Assembly: GCF_027924185.1 (NCBI RefSeq)
Contig: NZ_BRVO01000004.1
Coordinates: forward strand, 237,972 to 301,971
Direction of reading: 5' to 3'
DNA from: Neptunitalea lumnitzerae
Lineage (GTDB): Bacteria; Bacteroidota; Bacteroidia; Flavobacteriales; Flavobacteriaceae
DNA length: 64,000 nucleotides
The notes under the pieces were generated by a model that searched no databases, had not been told where the DNA came from, and saw only the letters and a list, made by a program, of their open reading frames with translations. Each line of letters begins with the position of its first letter. Positions within the stretch are counted from its first letter, which is position 1. Position numbers and translations under genes: made by a program. Positions 1 to 9,305 of the stretch are shown in pieces.

Positions 1-1151
1 GTAAGTACGGGGTATACATACGCTTCATGGTTAAACGCAAAGTTACCTAGAGTGTTATAGGCATCAAACCAGGCTACCACTTCAAACCAATCTGAAACCT
101 TTGCCCCGTATTGTTGCATCCACTTTTCAATACGGTAACTATTTCTAAGATCCATTAGAAAGAAACCATTTCCAAAAATGGCCCCCAGCATATTGTTTCT
201 ACTGTCAAGGGCATCTAACAATTTAGAAAAATCTTTAAAAATGGTAGACGCCAGCTTTTCAGATTCTTTTATAGCTGCTTGTTTACGCTTTAAAAGTTCA
301 CAAGAAAAGGACTCTTCTTCTATCGCCTTTAACAGTACCGAATATTGCTTAAAAGTATCTCTTGCCTTTTCTGTATTAGCAGCAAGTGCAGTAACCTTTT
401 TAAGATATGCAGCCGTACTAAATAATCCTACCGCTAAAACATACCCCATAGCATCCATAGGTATTACCCCCATAAGTACCAACACAAAAGCAATAACCGT
501 AACAGCAGACAACCCATAAGCGGCATACAAAAAAAATGGTTTTGTAAAATGTGTATGCAATTTTAACCAACCTAATATTTCTTTATTAGGGGTCTCGGTT
601 TTGATAAGTGTAGAAGCTGCGGTAAAAGACTGTCTAAATTTAGTTTTACTTGCTAATTCCTGTATCACAGCTTGCTTCTTATCTATATCGGTAATACTAT
701 TTTCGGTAAGTAAATGAGCAAAGTAATCTGTTCCTTCTTTTAAACCGGTTCGGTTGATGTATTGAAAAAAAGAACCTTTACCAAACAAATCTATATCTAA
801 GCTATAAAAATGTGTTGGGTTTACATAAGCTTCTCCAGCTGGCTCATTAGAGTAGTTACCCTTACCTATTTCTATTTCTCTTTGGTTAAGCGCTAAAAGT
901 GCCTTTACAAAGTTTCTATGATCTTTTAAATCGGTATATCTTGATATTAAAAACAGAAATGCCGCAGTACCAAGCACACCACATACTAAAGCCACTTGCC
1001 AACTATTCCAAAACAAATAAACTAACAGCACCGTAAGCAAGAAAACCGATAGCCTGAACATACTAAAGTACCATAATCGTTTTTTTAGTACCGCTACCTC
1101 AGTAGTAAAAACATCTATTTGCTTGGTATAAAATTGTGTCGATTTTTTCAT
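1..1151 (-). CDS. MutS-like membrane-anchored protein, N-terminal part (truncated by the window edge)
   Basis: Partial gene reading leftward off the window; I translated it by hand from the ATG at 1151-1149. The product begins MKKSTQFYTKQIDVF and has two adjacent hydrophobic segments near residues 30-65 and another pair near 200-240. Between and after these are stretches typical of the MutS-like proteins of Bacteroidota, such as HFYSLDIDLFGKGSFFQY and the following NRTGLKEG. In that family these regions precede a C-terminal MutS-type ATPase domain, which would lie outside the window. Members resemble the clamp and ATPase part of MutS but carry membrane helices and lack the mismatch-binding domain. 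Their role is not established, so this should not be read as the housekeeping mismatch repair MutS. It lies downstream of the TonB receptor terminator and is probably transcribed separately. Confidence 0.72.
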   Translation of the reverse strand, partial: MKKSTQFYTKQIDVFTTEVAVLKKRLWYFSMFRLSVFLLTVLLVYLFWNSWQVALVCGVLGTAAFLFLISRYTDLKDHRNFVKALLALNQREIEIGKGNYSNEPAGEAYVNPTHFYSLDIDLFGKGSFFQYINRTGLKEGTDYFAHLLTENSITDIDKKQAVIQELASKTKFRQSFTAASTLIKTETPNKEILGWLKLHTHFTKPFFLYAAYGLSAVTVIAFVLVLMGVIPMDAMGYVLAVGLFSTAAYLKKVTALAANTEKARDTFKQYSVLLKAIEEESFSCELLKRKQAAIKESEKLASTIFKDFSKLLDALDSRNNMLGAIFGNGFFLMDLRNSYRIEKWMQQYGAKVSDWFEVVAWFDAYNTLGNFAFNHEAYVYPVL

Positions 1152-1195
1152 GTATAACAATTAATACGGAAAAATACTAAAAACAAACACTACAA

Positions 1196-1230
1196 AAAAC
1201 AAAAAACCCTTAAGCTTTTGCTTAAGGGTT
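1196..1230 (-). terminator. Intrinsic terminator of the TonB-dependent receptor gene
   Basis: Perfect 10-bp stem AACCCTTAAG/CTTAAGGGTT (1205-1214 and 1221-1230) around a 6-base loop. On the minus strand it is followed by a T-rich run (complement of 1196-1206). It sits just past the receptor stop codon. Confidence 0.85.
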
Positions 1231-1268
1231 TTGTTATATATAATTCGGTTTTAAAACCTAGCTAATTC

Positions 1269-3857
1269 TTAGAAGCTATATTTTACAGAAAAGTTCCAAG
1301 TTGTTCCAGGTCCGTAAAAGATACCATAACTATCTTTTTGGCTCACATATTTTCTGTCGAATAAGTTAAATACGTTAGCTCTAAAAATTAAGTTATCATT
1401 TCCTATAGCCCAGTTGTAACTAGCACCTAAATCAACTAAACCAAAATCGTTTAATTTTTCTGGCTCTACAGAAGAAGTAGCAGTACCACCATCTGTTTCT
1501 TGGTAAATATTTCCAACAAAGTTAAAGTTACTGTTTACACTTAATTTGTTTAAAATAATATCATAAGAAGCACCTAAACCTCCAGTTAATTGAGGAGCAC
1601 CACCTACACGTGTACCAGATAAATCAACTTCACCTTCAGCCTCTAAAGCATTGTTATTATCGGTATTGATAGTTGTAAAAGGAGTTGTTCCTTCATATCT
1701 ATACTCACCGAATGTAAAATAACCATTTAATTTAAGAGCTAAAGTAGGAGTATATTTCATATCTAACTCTAAACCTTTGTGTCTTTGAGTAATGTTAGTA
1801 AATCTAGTTAAAATAGACTCACCACCTGCATTTTGACCACCAGAAGTATCAAATCTATTAGACCACTCTGTATAGAAAGCATTAAGGTTTAAAGAGAAAT
1901 CTTGAGTACCAAAACGGTAACCAGCCTCTAAACCAATAATTTCTTCATTATCCGTTCCATTTTCAGCTTCAGCTGTATAATCATCATAAGATGGGAATAC
2001 ATTATCTAAATAAGGTTGTCTAGAATAGAACCCTGCATTAAAGAACACTTTATTGTTTTCAACAAAAGTATAAGAAGCTCCCCCCTTAACGTTATAACCA
2101 ATTTTACTTACAGTAGAACCTTCTACGTTAGTAGCAAAATTTGTTCTATCTTCTCTTTTATAAGATTGATTAGATACTGCACCTTGAACAAAAACAGAGA
2201 ATACATCATTTGCATATTCAGCTTGTCCAAAAACACCTTGATAGTTTAAGTTTTCAGAGTAATCGTAAGCAACTCTTTCTCCCTCGTCTGCAAAATCAAA
2301 TAATGAAGACCATGGATCTGCATCAAAAGTAGCAGTAACAATATCTCCATCATACTGAACGATATCACCAACTTGTCTACCAGTTAATCCTAATAAATCA
2401 ACTAACTGACGGAAGTGATCTCCTTTATAAAAACGTACATCAGCACCAACATTCACAGTAAAATTCTCAGAGAATTCTTTTTCGTAGTTAGTTACTAAAC
2501 CATACCAAGCGTGGTTATTCATAGAAGCTCTTAAAACAGTACCATTGTATGCTGAAGAAATACCACCTGCAACTGTTGGGTTATAATCATTTACAATATA
2601 ATCCCAGTCAACTAAACCATCAGCTGTATAAGCTCCAGATGGAGTAGAATTAATACCATTATCAATATATCCAGGTCCGTTACCTAAAGTACCTGTTCCA
2701 CCACCTCTACCAACAGAAGCATAAACAACAGTTGAAAGACTAGATGTATCATTAATATCCCAGTCCCAGTTTAAGTTCATAACTGGCTTATGATAGAAGT
2801 TCTTTCTAATTGTTAAGAACTCACCATTTAAATAACCATAGTTACTGTTATACTTTCTTCCATATGTTTCGTAAAGAGAAGCATCTTTAGTATAGTTCTG
2901 ACCGTGAGACTGAGGAGCACCAACAACCATAAAGTTAAATTTGTGATCTCCTGCTAATTTACCAACAGAGAAGAAGTAGTTTTGTCCTTCACCTTGAGTA
3001 CCAGCAGCCCAATCTCTATAACCTTGCCAGTGGTCAACCATGAATGAGAATCCCCATCCATTCTCGTTAACACCAGTATTGTAAGAAACAGTTCCTTTAA
3101 AGTAACTATCGTTACCAGTCATAAATCTAGCAAAACCACCTTTTTTAAGATCAGTTGCTTTTGTTACAATGTTTACAGTACCCCCTACAGAAGAAATAGC
3201 TAATTTAGAAGAACCTAAACCTCTTTGAACCTGAACTGCATTAGCAATATCTGCTAAACCAGACCAGTTAGACCAATACATATTTCCATCTTCCATTCCG
3301 TTAATTGGTTGCCCATTTAATAAGAATGCAGTGTTAGACTGATCAAAACCTCTTAAATACATTTGAGAATCTCCAAAACCTCCAGCTTGACTAGCTACAT
3401 AAACGTTAGGAGTATTCTTCATAATCTCAGGAAATTCAACGTTACCTACACCTTGTGCTTGAATTTCTTCTGTTGTAATAGTAGAAACAGCAATAGGAGT
3501 TTTTCTATCGTCCTCTAAATCGATAACCCCTTTACCAATTACTACAACACCTTCTAATTCTTCAGCATCAGCTGATAAGGCAATTGTACCAACATTTTCA
3601 GTAGTACTAGAGAAAGAAACCTCTTTAGTAATAAAACCTACGTAAGAAATTGTTAAAACACCAGCAGAAGTAGCGTTAATTGTAAATTTACCGTCATAAT
3701 CGGTAGTTGTACCATTTGAAGTTCCTTTAACAGAAACCGTAGCACCCGGCAACGCCAAACCGTCACCGTCAGTTACAGTACCTGTAACCTGAGAAAAACC
3801 TACTGCACCTATTAATAAAAAGGCAGCAGTTAGAATTAATTGTTTGATTGCTTTCAT
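1269..3857 (-). CDS. TonB-dependent outer-membrane receptor with CarboxypepD_reg-like N-terminal domain
   Basis: 862 residues. A signal peptide (about 1-22, ending GFSQ) is followed by a carboxypeptidase-regulatory-like beta-sandwich (about 24-105), a TonB-box-like stretch VVVIGKG, a plug domain (about 118-235, with YLRGFDQSN and the GTVNIVTK strand) and a 22-strand-type barrel ending in aromatic Phe (FSVKYSF). This architecture is common in Bacteroidota receptors that import siderophores, vitamins or oligomers by TonB-dependent energy. At about 860 residues it is shorter than SusC proteins, and no SusD partner is adjacent, so glycan uptake is less likely. The substrate cannot be told from sequence. 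It appears monocistronic: a promoter-like box and a palindrome lie upstream and a strong terminator lies downstream. Confidence 0.9.
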   Translation of the reverse strand: MKAIKQLILTAAFLLIGAVGFSQVTGTVTDGDGLALPGATVSVKGTSNGTTTDYDGKFTINATSAGVLTISYVGFITKEVSFSSTTENVGTIALSADAEELEGVVVIGKGVIDLEDDRKTPIAVSTITTEEIQAQGVGNVEFPEIMKNTPNVYVASQAGGFGDSQMYLRGFDQSNTAFLLNGQPINGMEDGNMYWSNWSGLADIANAVQVQRGLGSSKLAISSVGGTVNIVTKATDLKKGGFARFMTGNDSYFKGTVSYNTGVNENGWGFSFMVDHWQGYRDWAAGTQGEGQNYFFSVGKLAGDHKFNFMVVGAPQSHGQNYTKDASLYETYGRKYNSNYGYLNGEFLTIRKNFYHKPVMNLNWDWDINDTSSLSTVVYASVGRGGGTGTLGNGPGYIDNGINSTPSGAYTADGLVDWDYIVNDYNPTVAGGISSAYNGTVLRASMNNHAWYGLVTNYEKEFSENFTVNVGADVRFYKGDHFRQLVDLLGLTGRQVGDIVQYDGDIVTATFDADPWSSLFDFADEGERVAYDYSENLNYQGVFGQAEYANDVFSVFVQGAVSNQSYKREDRTNFATNVEGSTVSKIGYNVKGGASYTFVENNKVFFNAGFYSRQPYLDNVFPSYDDYTAEAENGTDNEEIIGLEAGYRFGTQDFSLNLNAFYTEWSNRFDTSGGQNAGGESILTRFTNITQRHKGLELDMKYTPTLALKLNGYFTFGEYRYEGTTPFTTINTDNNNALEAEGEVDLSGTRVGGAPQLTGGLGASYDIILNKLSVNSNFNFVGNIYQETDGGTATSSVEPEKLNDFGLVDLGASYNWAIGNDNLIFRANVFNLFDRKYVSQKDSYGIFYGPGTTWNFSVKYSF

Positions 3858-3921
3858 GTGTTATTAGTTTAATTAAGCGCAACAAAATTGTACTATTCTC
3901 ACTTAACGTATATTAAGCGAA

Positions 3922-3950
3922 TGTTAAATATTTTAACACAGTCAAAGATA
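3922..3950 (-). promoter_or_regulatory. Putative promoter -7 box and overlapping palindrome upstream of the TonB receptor gene
   Basis: The minus strand reads TATCTTTG at 3950-3943, matching the TAnnTTTG box of Bacteroidota. Just downstream, where transcription would start, is the palindrome TGTTAAA-TAT-TTTAACA (3922-3938), with perfect 7-bp arms. A matching -33 TTG at normal spacing was not found, so the promoter call is tentative. The palindrome could be an operator controlling the receptor. Confidence 0.4.
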
Positions 3951-3963
3951 ATTGTTATAAACA

Positions 3964-3991
3964 AAAAATGCGGTTTTAAAACCGCATTTTT
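3964..3991 (-). terminator. Intrinsic terminator of the pgi operon
   Basis: Perfect 14-bp inverted repeat AAAAATGCGGTTTT/AAAACCGCATTTTT (3964-3977 and 3978-3991) located 23 bp past the pgi stop, with a T-run on the minus strand. The arms are symmetric, so it could act on both strands, but only the minus side has a gene end. Confidence 0.85.
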
Positions 3992-4014
3992 ACACATGAT
4001 ATTTTATCAATATT

Positions 4015-5658
4015 TTAATTAATTCCCTTGAAAATCTTCAAAAGATTAACAGTAGAATTGTCATGTTCTGAAATCTCGTCTGAAGTTATATCTTTCAGTA
4101 TACCAGAGGCTAACTGCTTACCAAGCTCTACTCCCCATTGGTCATAACTAAAAATATTCCATATAAATCCTTGTATGAAGATTCTATGCTCATACAGTGC
4201 AATTAAATTTCCTAAAGATTTTGGAGTTAATTTCTCACCTAGTATAGTTGTTGTAGGTCTATTACCTGTAAACATTTTAAAGTTTACAAGCGCCTCATAT
4301 TCTTCTTTAGCTACCCCTTTTTCTTCAAACTCTGCAATTACTTGTTTCTTTGTTTTTCCGTTTAACAAAGCTTCCGTTTGTGCAAAAAAGTTTGCCATTA
4401 ACTTATTGTGGTGATCTGTATCTCCGTGTAAGGATGCAATGTACCCAATAAAGTCTGTAGGGATTAATTTTGTACCCTGGTGAATTAATTGGAAGAATGC
4501 GTGCTGAGAATTAGTTCCTGGTTCTCCCCAAATAATAGTACCCGTTTGGTAATCTACAGGTTTTCCAGCTCTATCTACCCCCTTACCATTACTTTCCATA
4601 ATACCTTGTTGTAAGTACGCAGAAAATCTTGATAAATATTGTGTGTAAGGAATGATAGCTTCACTTTCTGACCCGAAGAAATTGTTATACCATACCGTCA
4701 ATAATCCTAAAATAACCGGCACATTCTCTTCAAATGGAGTAGTTTCAAAATGGCTATCCATTTCCATAGCACCTTCTAACATGCCATCAAAATGCTCATA
4801 ACCTACTGCCAAACTAATAGAAAGTCCTACAGCACTCCATAAAGAGAAACGACCACCTACCCAGTCCCACATAGGGAACACATTTTCACTTGCTATACCA
4901 AATTCTGATACCTTTTCTAAGTTAGTAGATACCGCCACAAAGTGTTTTGCAACATCTGCTTGCGTACCATGCTTTAAGAACCAGTTTTTAATAGTAGTTG
5001 CATTACTAATAGTTTCTTGTGTAGTAAAAGTTTTAGAAACAATTACAAACAAAGTAGTCTCAGGGTCTAAAGTTGCAATGGTTTCATTTACATGATCGCC
5101 ATCTACATTACTAACAAAGTGAACATTTAAGTGATTCTTATAGTACTTTAATGCCTCTACTACCATTGCAGGACCTAAATCTGACCCTCCAATACCAATA
5201 TTTACCACATCTGTAAATGCTTTACCAGTGTACCCTTTAAACGCTCCATTAATTACTTTTTCAGAAAAGTCTTTAATCTTTCCTCTTACTTCATACACCT
5301 CAGGTACTACATTTATACCATCTACAAAAATTTCTGCGTCTTCTGGTGCTCGTAATGCTGTATGCAATACAGCTCTGTCTTCTGTTTTATTTATATGATC
5401 GCCCTCAAAATACTTTGTAATAGCTTCAGACAAACCAAGCTCGTTTGCTAACTCTAAAAGTAATTCAATAGTTTCTTCGGTTATTCTATTCTTAGAATAA
5501 TCATAATAATAACCGCCTTGTTTTAATGTGAATTTTTCGGCTCTGTCAGCATCTTCCTTAAAAAGGTCTTTCATTTGAACCCCTTTAATTGACTCGTAGT
5601 GCTCTTGCAGTTTTTTCCAACTTTCTGTAGTAGTTGGGTTTGTTGTTTGTAGTGCCAT
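4015..5658 (-). CDS. pgi: Glucose-6-phosphate isomerase
   Basis: 547 residues, the usual length for the long bacterial form (E. coli about 549). It interconverts glucose 6-phosphate and fructose 6-phosphate in the cytoplasm, in glycolysis and gluconeogenesis. Visible family hallmarks are the phosphate-binding stretch GIGGSDLGP, the [13 protein letters not shown] signature, the catalytic-glutamate segment MESNGKGV (about residue 353) and the histidine segment NSQHAFFQL (about residue 386). It is the last gene of a four-gene operon, 9 bp after the M23 peptidase gene, and is followed by a strong terminator. No irregularities were seen. Confidence 0.97.
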   Translation of the reverse strand: MALQTTNPTTTESWKKLQEHYESIKGVQMKDLFKEDADRAEKFTLKQGGYYYDYSKNRITEETIELLLELANELGLSEAITKYFEGDHINKTEDRAVLHTALRAPEDAEIFVDGINVVPEVYEVRGKIKDFSEKVINGAFKGYTGKAFTDVVNIGIGGSDLGPAMVVEALKYYKNHLNVHFVSNVDGDHVNETIATLDPETTLFVIVSKTFTTQETISNATTIKNWFLKHGTQADVAKHFVAVSTNLEKVSEFGIASENVFPMWDWVGGRFSLWSAVGLSISLAVGYEHFDGMLEGAMEMDSHFETTPFEENVPVILGLLTVWYNNFFGSESEAIIPYTQYLSRFSAYLQQGIMESNGKGVDRAGKPVDYQTGTIIWGEPGTNSQHAFFQLIHQGTKLIPTDFIGYIASLHGDTDHHNKLMANFFAQTEALLNGKTKKQVIAEFEEKGVAKEEYEALVNFKMFTGNRPTTTILGEKLTPKSLGNLIALYEHRIFIQGFIWNIFSYDQWGVELGKQLASGILKDITSDEISEHDNSTVNLLKIFKGIN

Positions 5659-5667
5659 AAAATAATT

Positions 5668-6951
5668 TTATAATTCTGTTACCAACTCTTCATCTACAAA
5701 ATCATCATACGGAATAGCATCTAGTCTCTTCTTTAATGGTTTTATAGCTTTAAAGAATTCTTCTTTTAAATTTTCGTCTAACGGATCAGATGGTGGCAAT
5801 ACTTCTCTTAGCGGATCTACTTGTTTTCCGTTTTTCCAAAAACGATAACAAACGTGAGGTCCGGTTGCCAACCCTGTACTACCTACCAACCCAATAATGT
5901 CTCCTTGTTGTACGTATTGCCCTGGTTTTACCAAGCGCTTACTCATGTGCAAATATTGTGTTGTATAGGTATTATTGTGTTTTACTTTTACATAATTACC
6001 ATTACCAGCGGTGTAGCTAGATTTTATAACGGTACCACTAGCAGTTACCCTAATTGGGGTACCTGTTGGCGCAGCATAATCTGTACCTTTATGCGCTTTC
6101 CATCTTTTTTGTACCGGGTGAAATCTTCTTGGAGAATAACGAGAGGTAATTCTAAAAATATCTAACGGAGCTTTTAAGAAAAAACGCTTCATCTCGTTAG
6201 CATCTTCATCATAATAGCCTCTAGCCCCTTTTTTCTTATCGGTTACAAAATCAAATGCATAAAACTCTTTCCCTCTATGCTCAAAAAGCGCCCCTTTAAT
6301 TCTTCCGGAACCCGCATAAATGGTGTCATCTATAAATTTTTCGTCGTAGATAAGTTTAAATTTATCACCTTCTTGTAGTGTAAAAAAGTCAATTGTATAG
6401 TCAAAAACTCTGGCCATACGTTCCGCTACATCATACCCCATACCCGCTTCTAACATGGTTTGAGAAAGCGAGCTATTTTCTGTAATAACCCCAGAAACTT
6501 TTTTCTCTACAAACTTAACAGGTTTTCTATCTTTATATGTTATAATAGAATCTGTAAAATCTAACACTACATAATCTATACTATTAGGCTGATATATAAA
6601 ACATTGTGCTGCTTGTAGCGAATCTTTAGAGCACAAGATAGTGTAAGGTTTCCCTATTTGTAATTTACGTATATCAAAAGTATCTCTAGCTTTATTAGCT
6701 ATTTCATAAACCCTAGGGTAGCTAATATGGTTTCTAGCTAATAACTCACCAAAACTATCCCCAGATTTAATGGTATCTTTTATAACTACAAAGTCATTTA
6801 AGTCGTACCCAAACTCTACTACAGGTTGAATCTCTTTAATTTCTTTTACTTCTTCATTTTCTACTAATTCCTTGTCATTTTTAGGTTTCTCACTACATGC
6901 AAAAACACTCACCAAAACCCACACTAAAAGAAAAATTCGCTTCATTATCAT
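5668..6951 (-). CDS. M23-family peptidoglycan endopeptidase, lipoprotein, with LysM/OapA-like region
   Basis: 427 residues. The N-terminus carries a lipoprotein signal (cleavage before Cys19 in SVFACS), so the protein is probably membrane-anchored in the periplasm. Residues about 55-110 resemble an OapA/LysM-like cell-wall-binding module (SGDSFGELLARN). The M23 domain spans about 265-385: His287 and Asp291 (HKGTD) match the first two zinc ligands, and His335 (YLHMS) and His366 match the catalytic histidines. The position expected to hold the third zinc ligand (HxH) is Cys368 in GPHVCYRF, so the site appears to be His-Asp-Cys. Such enzymes cut peptidoglycan cross-links. It lies 3 bp after the dioxygenase gene and 9 bp before pgi. 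Met1 or Met3 could be the start. Confidence 0.9.
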   Translation of the reverse strand: MIMKRIFLLVWVLVSVFACSEKPKNDKELVENEEVKEIKEIQPVVEFGYDLNDFVVIKDTIKSGDSFGELLARNHISYPRVYEIANKARDTFDIRKLQIGKPYTILCSKDSLQAAQCFIYQPNSIDYVVLDFTDSIITYKDRKPVKFVEKKVSGVITENSSLSQTMLEAGMGYDVAERMARVFDYTIDFFTLQEGDKFKLIYDEKFIDDTIYAGSGRIKGALFEHRGKEFYAFDFVTDKKKGARGYYDEDANEMKRFFLKAPLDIFRITSRYSPRRFHPVQKRWKAHKGTDYAAPTGTPIRVTASGTVIKSSYTAGNGNYVKVKHNNTYTTQYLHMSKRLVKPGQYVQQGDIIGLVGSTGLATGPHVCYRFWKNGKQVDPLREVLPPSDPLDENLKEEFFKAIKPLKKRLDAIPYDDFVDEELVTEL

Positions 6952-6954
6952 TTA

Positions 6955-7914
6955 CTATTTTTCAGGATTAAACATATGATCTACCCATTGTTTTCCCCAA
7001 TCATTTTGTTCTTGTTCAGTCCAAAGTTCAGGAAAAAATATAACTTTTTGAAAACTTGGAGGCAAATAATTTCTCCAGTTAGTACCACCTGTAGCGGCAA
7101 CCTCACCAACCTCTTTGCGTAAATACCTATATGCAGACCCCATGTGCATTAAAGGCCAATGAACGTTGGCACTCACATCTAAAGCACGCATCGCTGAAAT
7201 TAATTTCTCATCAGCTTTCACCTCTTCTGGCAACTGCAAGTATTTTTGGTAAATAGAAGTATTTACCACCTCATTTGCTATACGCATAAAACGAGGGGTA
7301 TAACGGTATTCAAATTGTTTCAGGGTTAACGTTTTTTCACCAGTTTTGGTATCTACAGCACCTTTTTTCCAATAAATATTTTCATACTGCTCTTCAAGAT
7401 TTTCTGAAGTTGCAAATTGATCTCTTACAGTATGATGTATTAAATTTTTTAATGGGGTAGCATACAACTCAATCATTCGATATTGAGCCGACTGAAAACC
7501 ACTTGCTGGCAATAACGACATACGGTATTGTAAAAACTGCTCTTTATCCATTCCATTGATCATAATTTCAAAAGAAGAGATAAGCGTTTTAAAATACGTA
7601 TTTATTCTATTAACTTTTTTTATAAAAAAATCGGCATTCTGAAGTTTATCATCAATAATTTGTTTTTGCTCATGAATGATAAGCTTAAAATACAATTCGG
7701 TAATTTGATGATACATGATGAATATCTCCTCATCCGGAAAGTGAGTTCTAGGTATTTGTAAACTCAACAAAGTATCAAGATGTATATAATCCCAATAGGT
7801 TAAATATCTTTGGTGCAAAAGCCCATCTAAGTAAGAGCCTAAATCTTGCCCCGAGTTTTTATATTTTTCTTCAAGTTTTTTAACTCTTTCCGCAATTTCG
7901 GAATCTATGTTCAT
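6955..7914 (-). CDS. kynA: Tryptophan 2,3-dioxygenase
   Basis: 319 residues. This haem enzyme opens the indole ring of L-tryptophan to give N-formylkynurenine, the first step of the kynurenine pathway. The family signature YHQITELYFKLIIHE with its active-site histidine is near residue 70. The C-terminal haem-binding region has HWPLMHMGSAYRYL and the conserved ATGGTNW motif that closes on the substrate. The length is near that of bacterial homologues. Its start codon overlaps the stop of the DUF3108 gene in a TGATG junction, so the two are probably translationally coupled. No other kynurenine pathway gene (kynureninase, formamidase) is in the window. Confidence 0.95.
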   Translation of the reverse strand: MNIDSEIAERVKKLEEKYKNSGQDLGSYLDGLLHQRYLTYWDYIHLDTLLSLQIPRTHFPDEEIFIMYHQITELYFKLIIHEQKQIIDDKLQNADFFIKKVNRINTYFKTLISSFEIMINGMDKEQFLQYRMSLLPASGFQSAQYRMIELYATPLKNLIHHTVRDQFATSENLEEQYENIYWKKGAVDTKTGEKTLTLKQFEYRYTPRFMRIANEVVNTSIYQKYLQLPEEVKADEKLISAMRALDVSANVHWPLMHMGSAYRYLRKEVGEVAATGGTNWRNYLPPSFQKVIFFPELWTEQEQNDWGKQWVDHMFNPEK

Positions 7915-8699
7915 CAGTCAAAATTAATTTTAAATTGGTTTTTCAACCCTTTGTAAGCATCCAAATCTGCTTTAAGAGAACCCACTCTTAAATCGGCTTG
8001 AATTCTCAAAGGAATTTTATTATCGTCATTAGACACCCACAAAGTTAAACTTTCTTTTTCTTTAAACACTCTTCCAGACTGAACATATGGTCTAAATTTT
8101 AAACATTCAACCTTTCCAAACTTTGTCTTTAACTCTTCTTTGCCTAAAAACTTCAATTTAAACTTAAAAACCTCATCATCATCATATAACATATCAATCT
8201 CTATATAATCATCTACTTTTAAATGATCTCTATCTACATTGTTTCTCAAATAATAAAATCCAGAGATAAGATCTTGAACATCTTTAGTAAAATCTATATA
8301 AGTAGTTTTATCATTTTTATGGTCTAAAACTTCAGCTTTGTCTTTCTCATAGTCAAAATTAATCTCCATATCTTTGGTATAGCCACCCTCATCAATTTTT
8401 CTAATAAACTTATACGGTTTATTAGAAAACTTATCAAAATAGCTCTCATAGGTATCTTCAACCTTAAAAAACCAACTAGCTAGTCCGGTTGTTTCGCCAT
8501 ACCCTACTGCATGGTACATCCATTTACCATTAAGATAGGCATCCTTTAATTCTAACGTAGCATAACTAGCATTAAAAATTCCGTAGTGTATTCTAAATTT
8601 AAACCACTCACCCGCCTTATAAGAATTGCCTTGAGCGTTTACCTCTGCAACTCCAATAATAGCAAATAAAACAAGTAATTTTAAAATCTTCTTTTTCAT
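7914..8699 (-). CDS. DUF3108 family exported protein
   Basis: 261 residues from the ATG at 8699. The reading frame stays open upstream to 8732, but only from the internal Met does a clean signal peptide appear (KKKILKLLVLFAIIGVAEVNA). The mature part is beta-strand-rich with repeated pairs such as SWFFKVEDTYESYFD and DLISGFYYLRNN, which match the DUF3108 family of probable periplasmic proteins. No enzymatic motif is visible and the function is unknown. It is the first gene of an operon with tryptophan dioxygenase, an M23 peptidase and pgi, sharing a TGATG junction with the dioxygenase. A cell-envelope role is inferred only from export and from the peptidase neighbour. Confidence 0.82.
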   Translation of the reverse strand: MKKKILKLLVLFAIIGVAEVNAQGNSYKAGEWFKFRIHYGIFNASYATLELKDAYLNGKWMYHAVGYGETTGLASWFFKVEDTYESYFDKFSNKPYKFIRKIDEGGYTKDMEINFDYEKDKAEVLDHKNDKTTYIDFTKDVQDLISGFYYLRNNVDRDHLKVDDYIEIDMLYDDDEVFKFKLKFLGKEELKTKFGKVECLKFRPYVQSGRVFKEKESLTLWVSNDDNKIPLRIQADLRVGSLKADLDAYKGLKNQFKINFD

Positions 8700-9305
8700 A
8701 TTTTTTGACTGATTGTGCTGTAAAAATAGCAAATTGATTAATATTTATCTTTTTACAGAACGTTATATTACAATTACTATACCGAAATAGTTTTCATTGA
8801 ACAATCACAACTAAATAACCAGTAAAGGTATTGTATTTGTAATTCAAATTAATTGCTTTTTAGATGTAATGCTCCTTTTTAAGTTTAATTCTTAAAACAG
8901 CATTCCTACTCACTACATAAATACAAAAAAGCAAAATCTTACAGGATTAAGATACTGTTAAAATATATCCTCATTTATAAGTATTTTTCAATTATCACAG
9001 CATCAAAATTGAAATAATCACTATATTTACAACGATTTAACACTAAAAATTGCAAAGATATGACCCATAAAAACCGCTAATTTGAACATTTATATCTTTT
9101 CCCCTACCTTATTAAAAATACCTTTGTTTAACTTTTAATATTGAGTTTTAGCTCATTTTTATTAGACCCATAAGTTCTTATAAAGAACTATCCCCTCCCC
9201 CTTATCTTATTCCATAAACTTAATTTAAAAATTGAGGAAGCTCTCTGTAGCCTTTTTCAATACAACCAAATATTACACAACTTAATTATAAACTTTAAAA
9301 AAATT
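8700..9305. other. Divergent intergenic region with a promoter-like box and a palindrome
   Basis: About 600 bp between divergent genes, very AT-rich, with no credible reading frame. Two elements stand out: TACCTTTG at 9119-9126 and a perfect inverted repeat AGTTCTT-ATA-AAGAACT at 9173-9189, followed by a pyrimidine-rich tract (ATCCCCTCCCCC). The promoter of the leftward operon must also lie here, but no exact TAnnTTTG box was found near 8700. Confidence 0.5.
9119..9126 (+). promoter_or_regulatory. Putative -7 promoter box for the tail-collar gene
   Basis: TACCTTTG matches TAnnTTTG. If used, it gives a leader of about 170 bases containing the AGTTCTT/AAGAACT hairpin. No TTG was found at the usual -33 distance, so confidence is low. 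Confidence 0.3.

Noticed and set aside
5821..6165. Plus-strand frame of 114 residues inside the M23 peptidase gene
   Set aside because: Lies wholly antisense to a well-supported gene and has Cys/Tyr-rich, non-family composition.
6955..7914. Possible kynurenine pathway cluster
   Set aside because: Only the dioxygenase is present; no kynureninase, formamidase or monooxygenase gene in the window.
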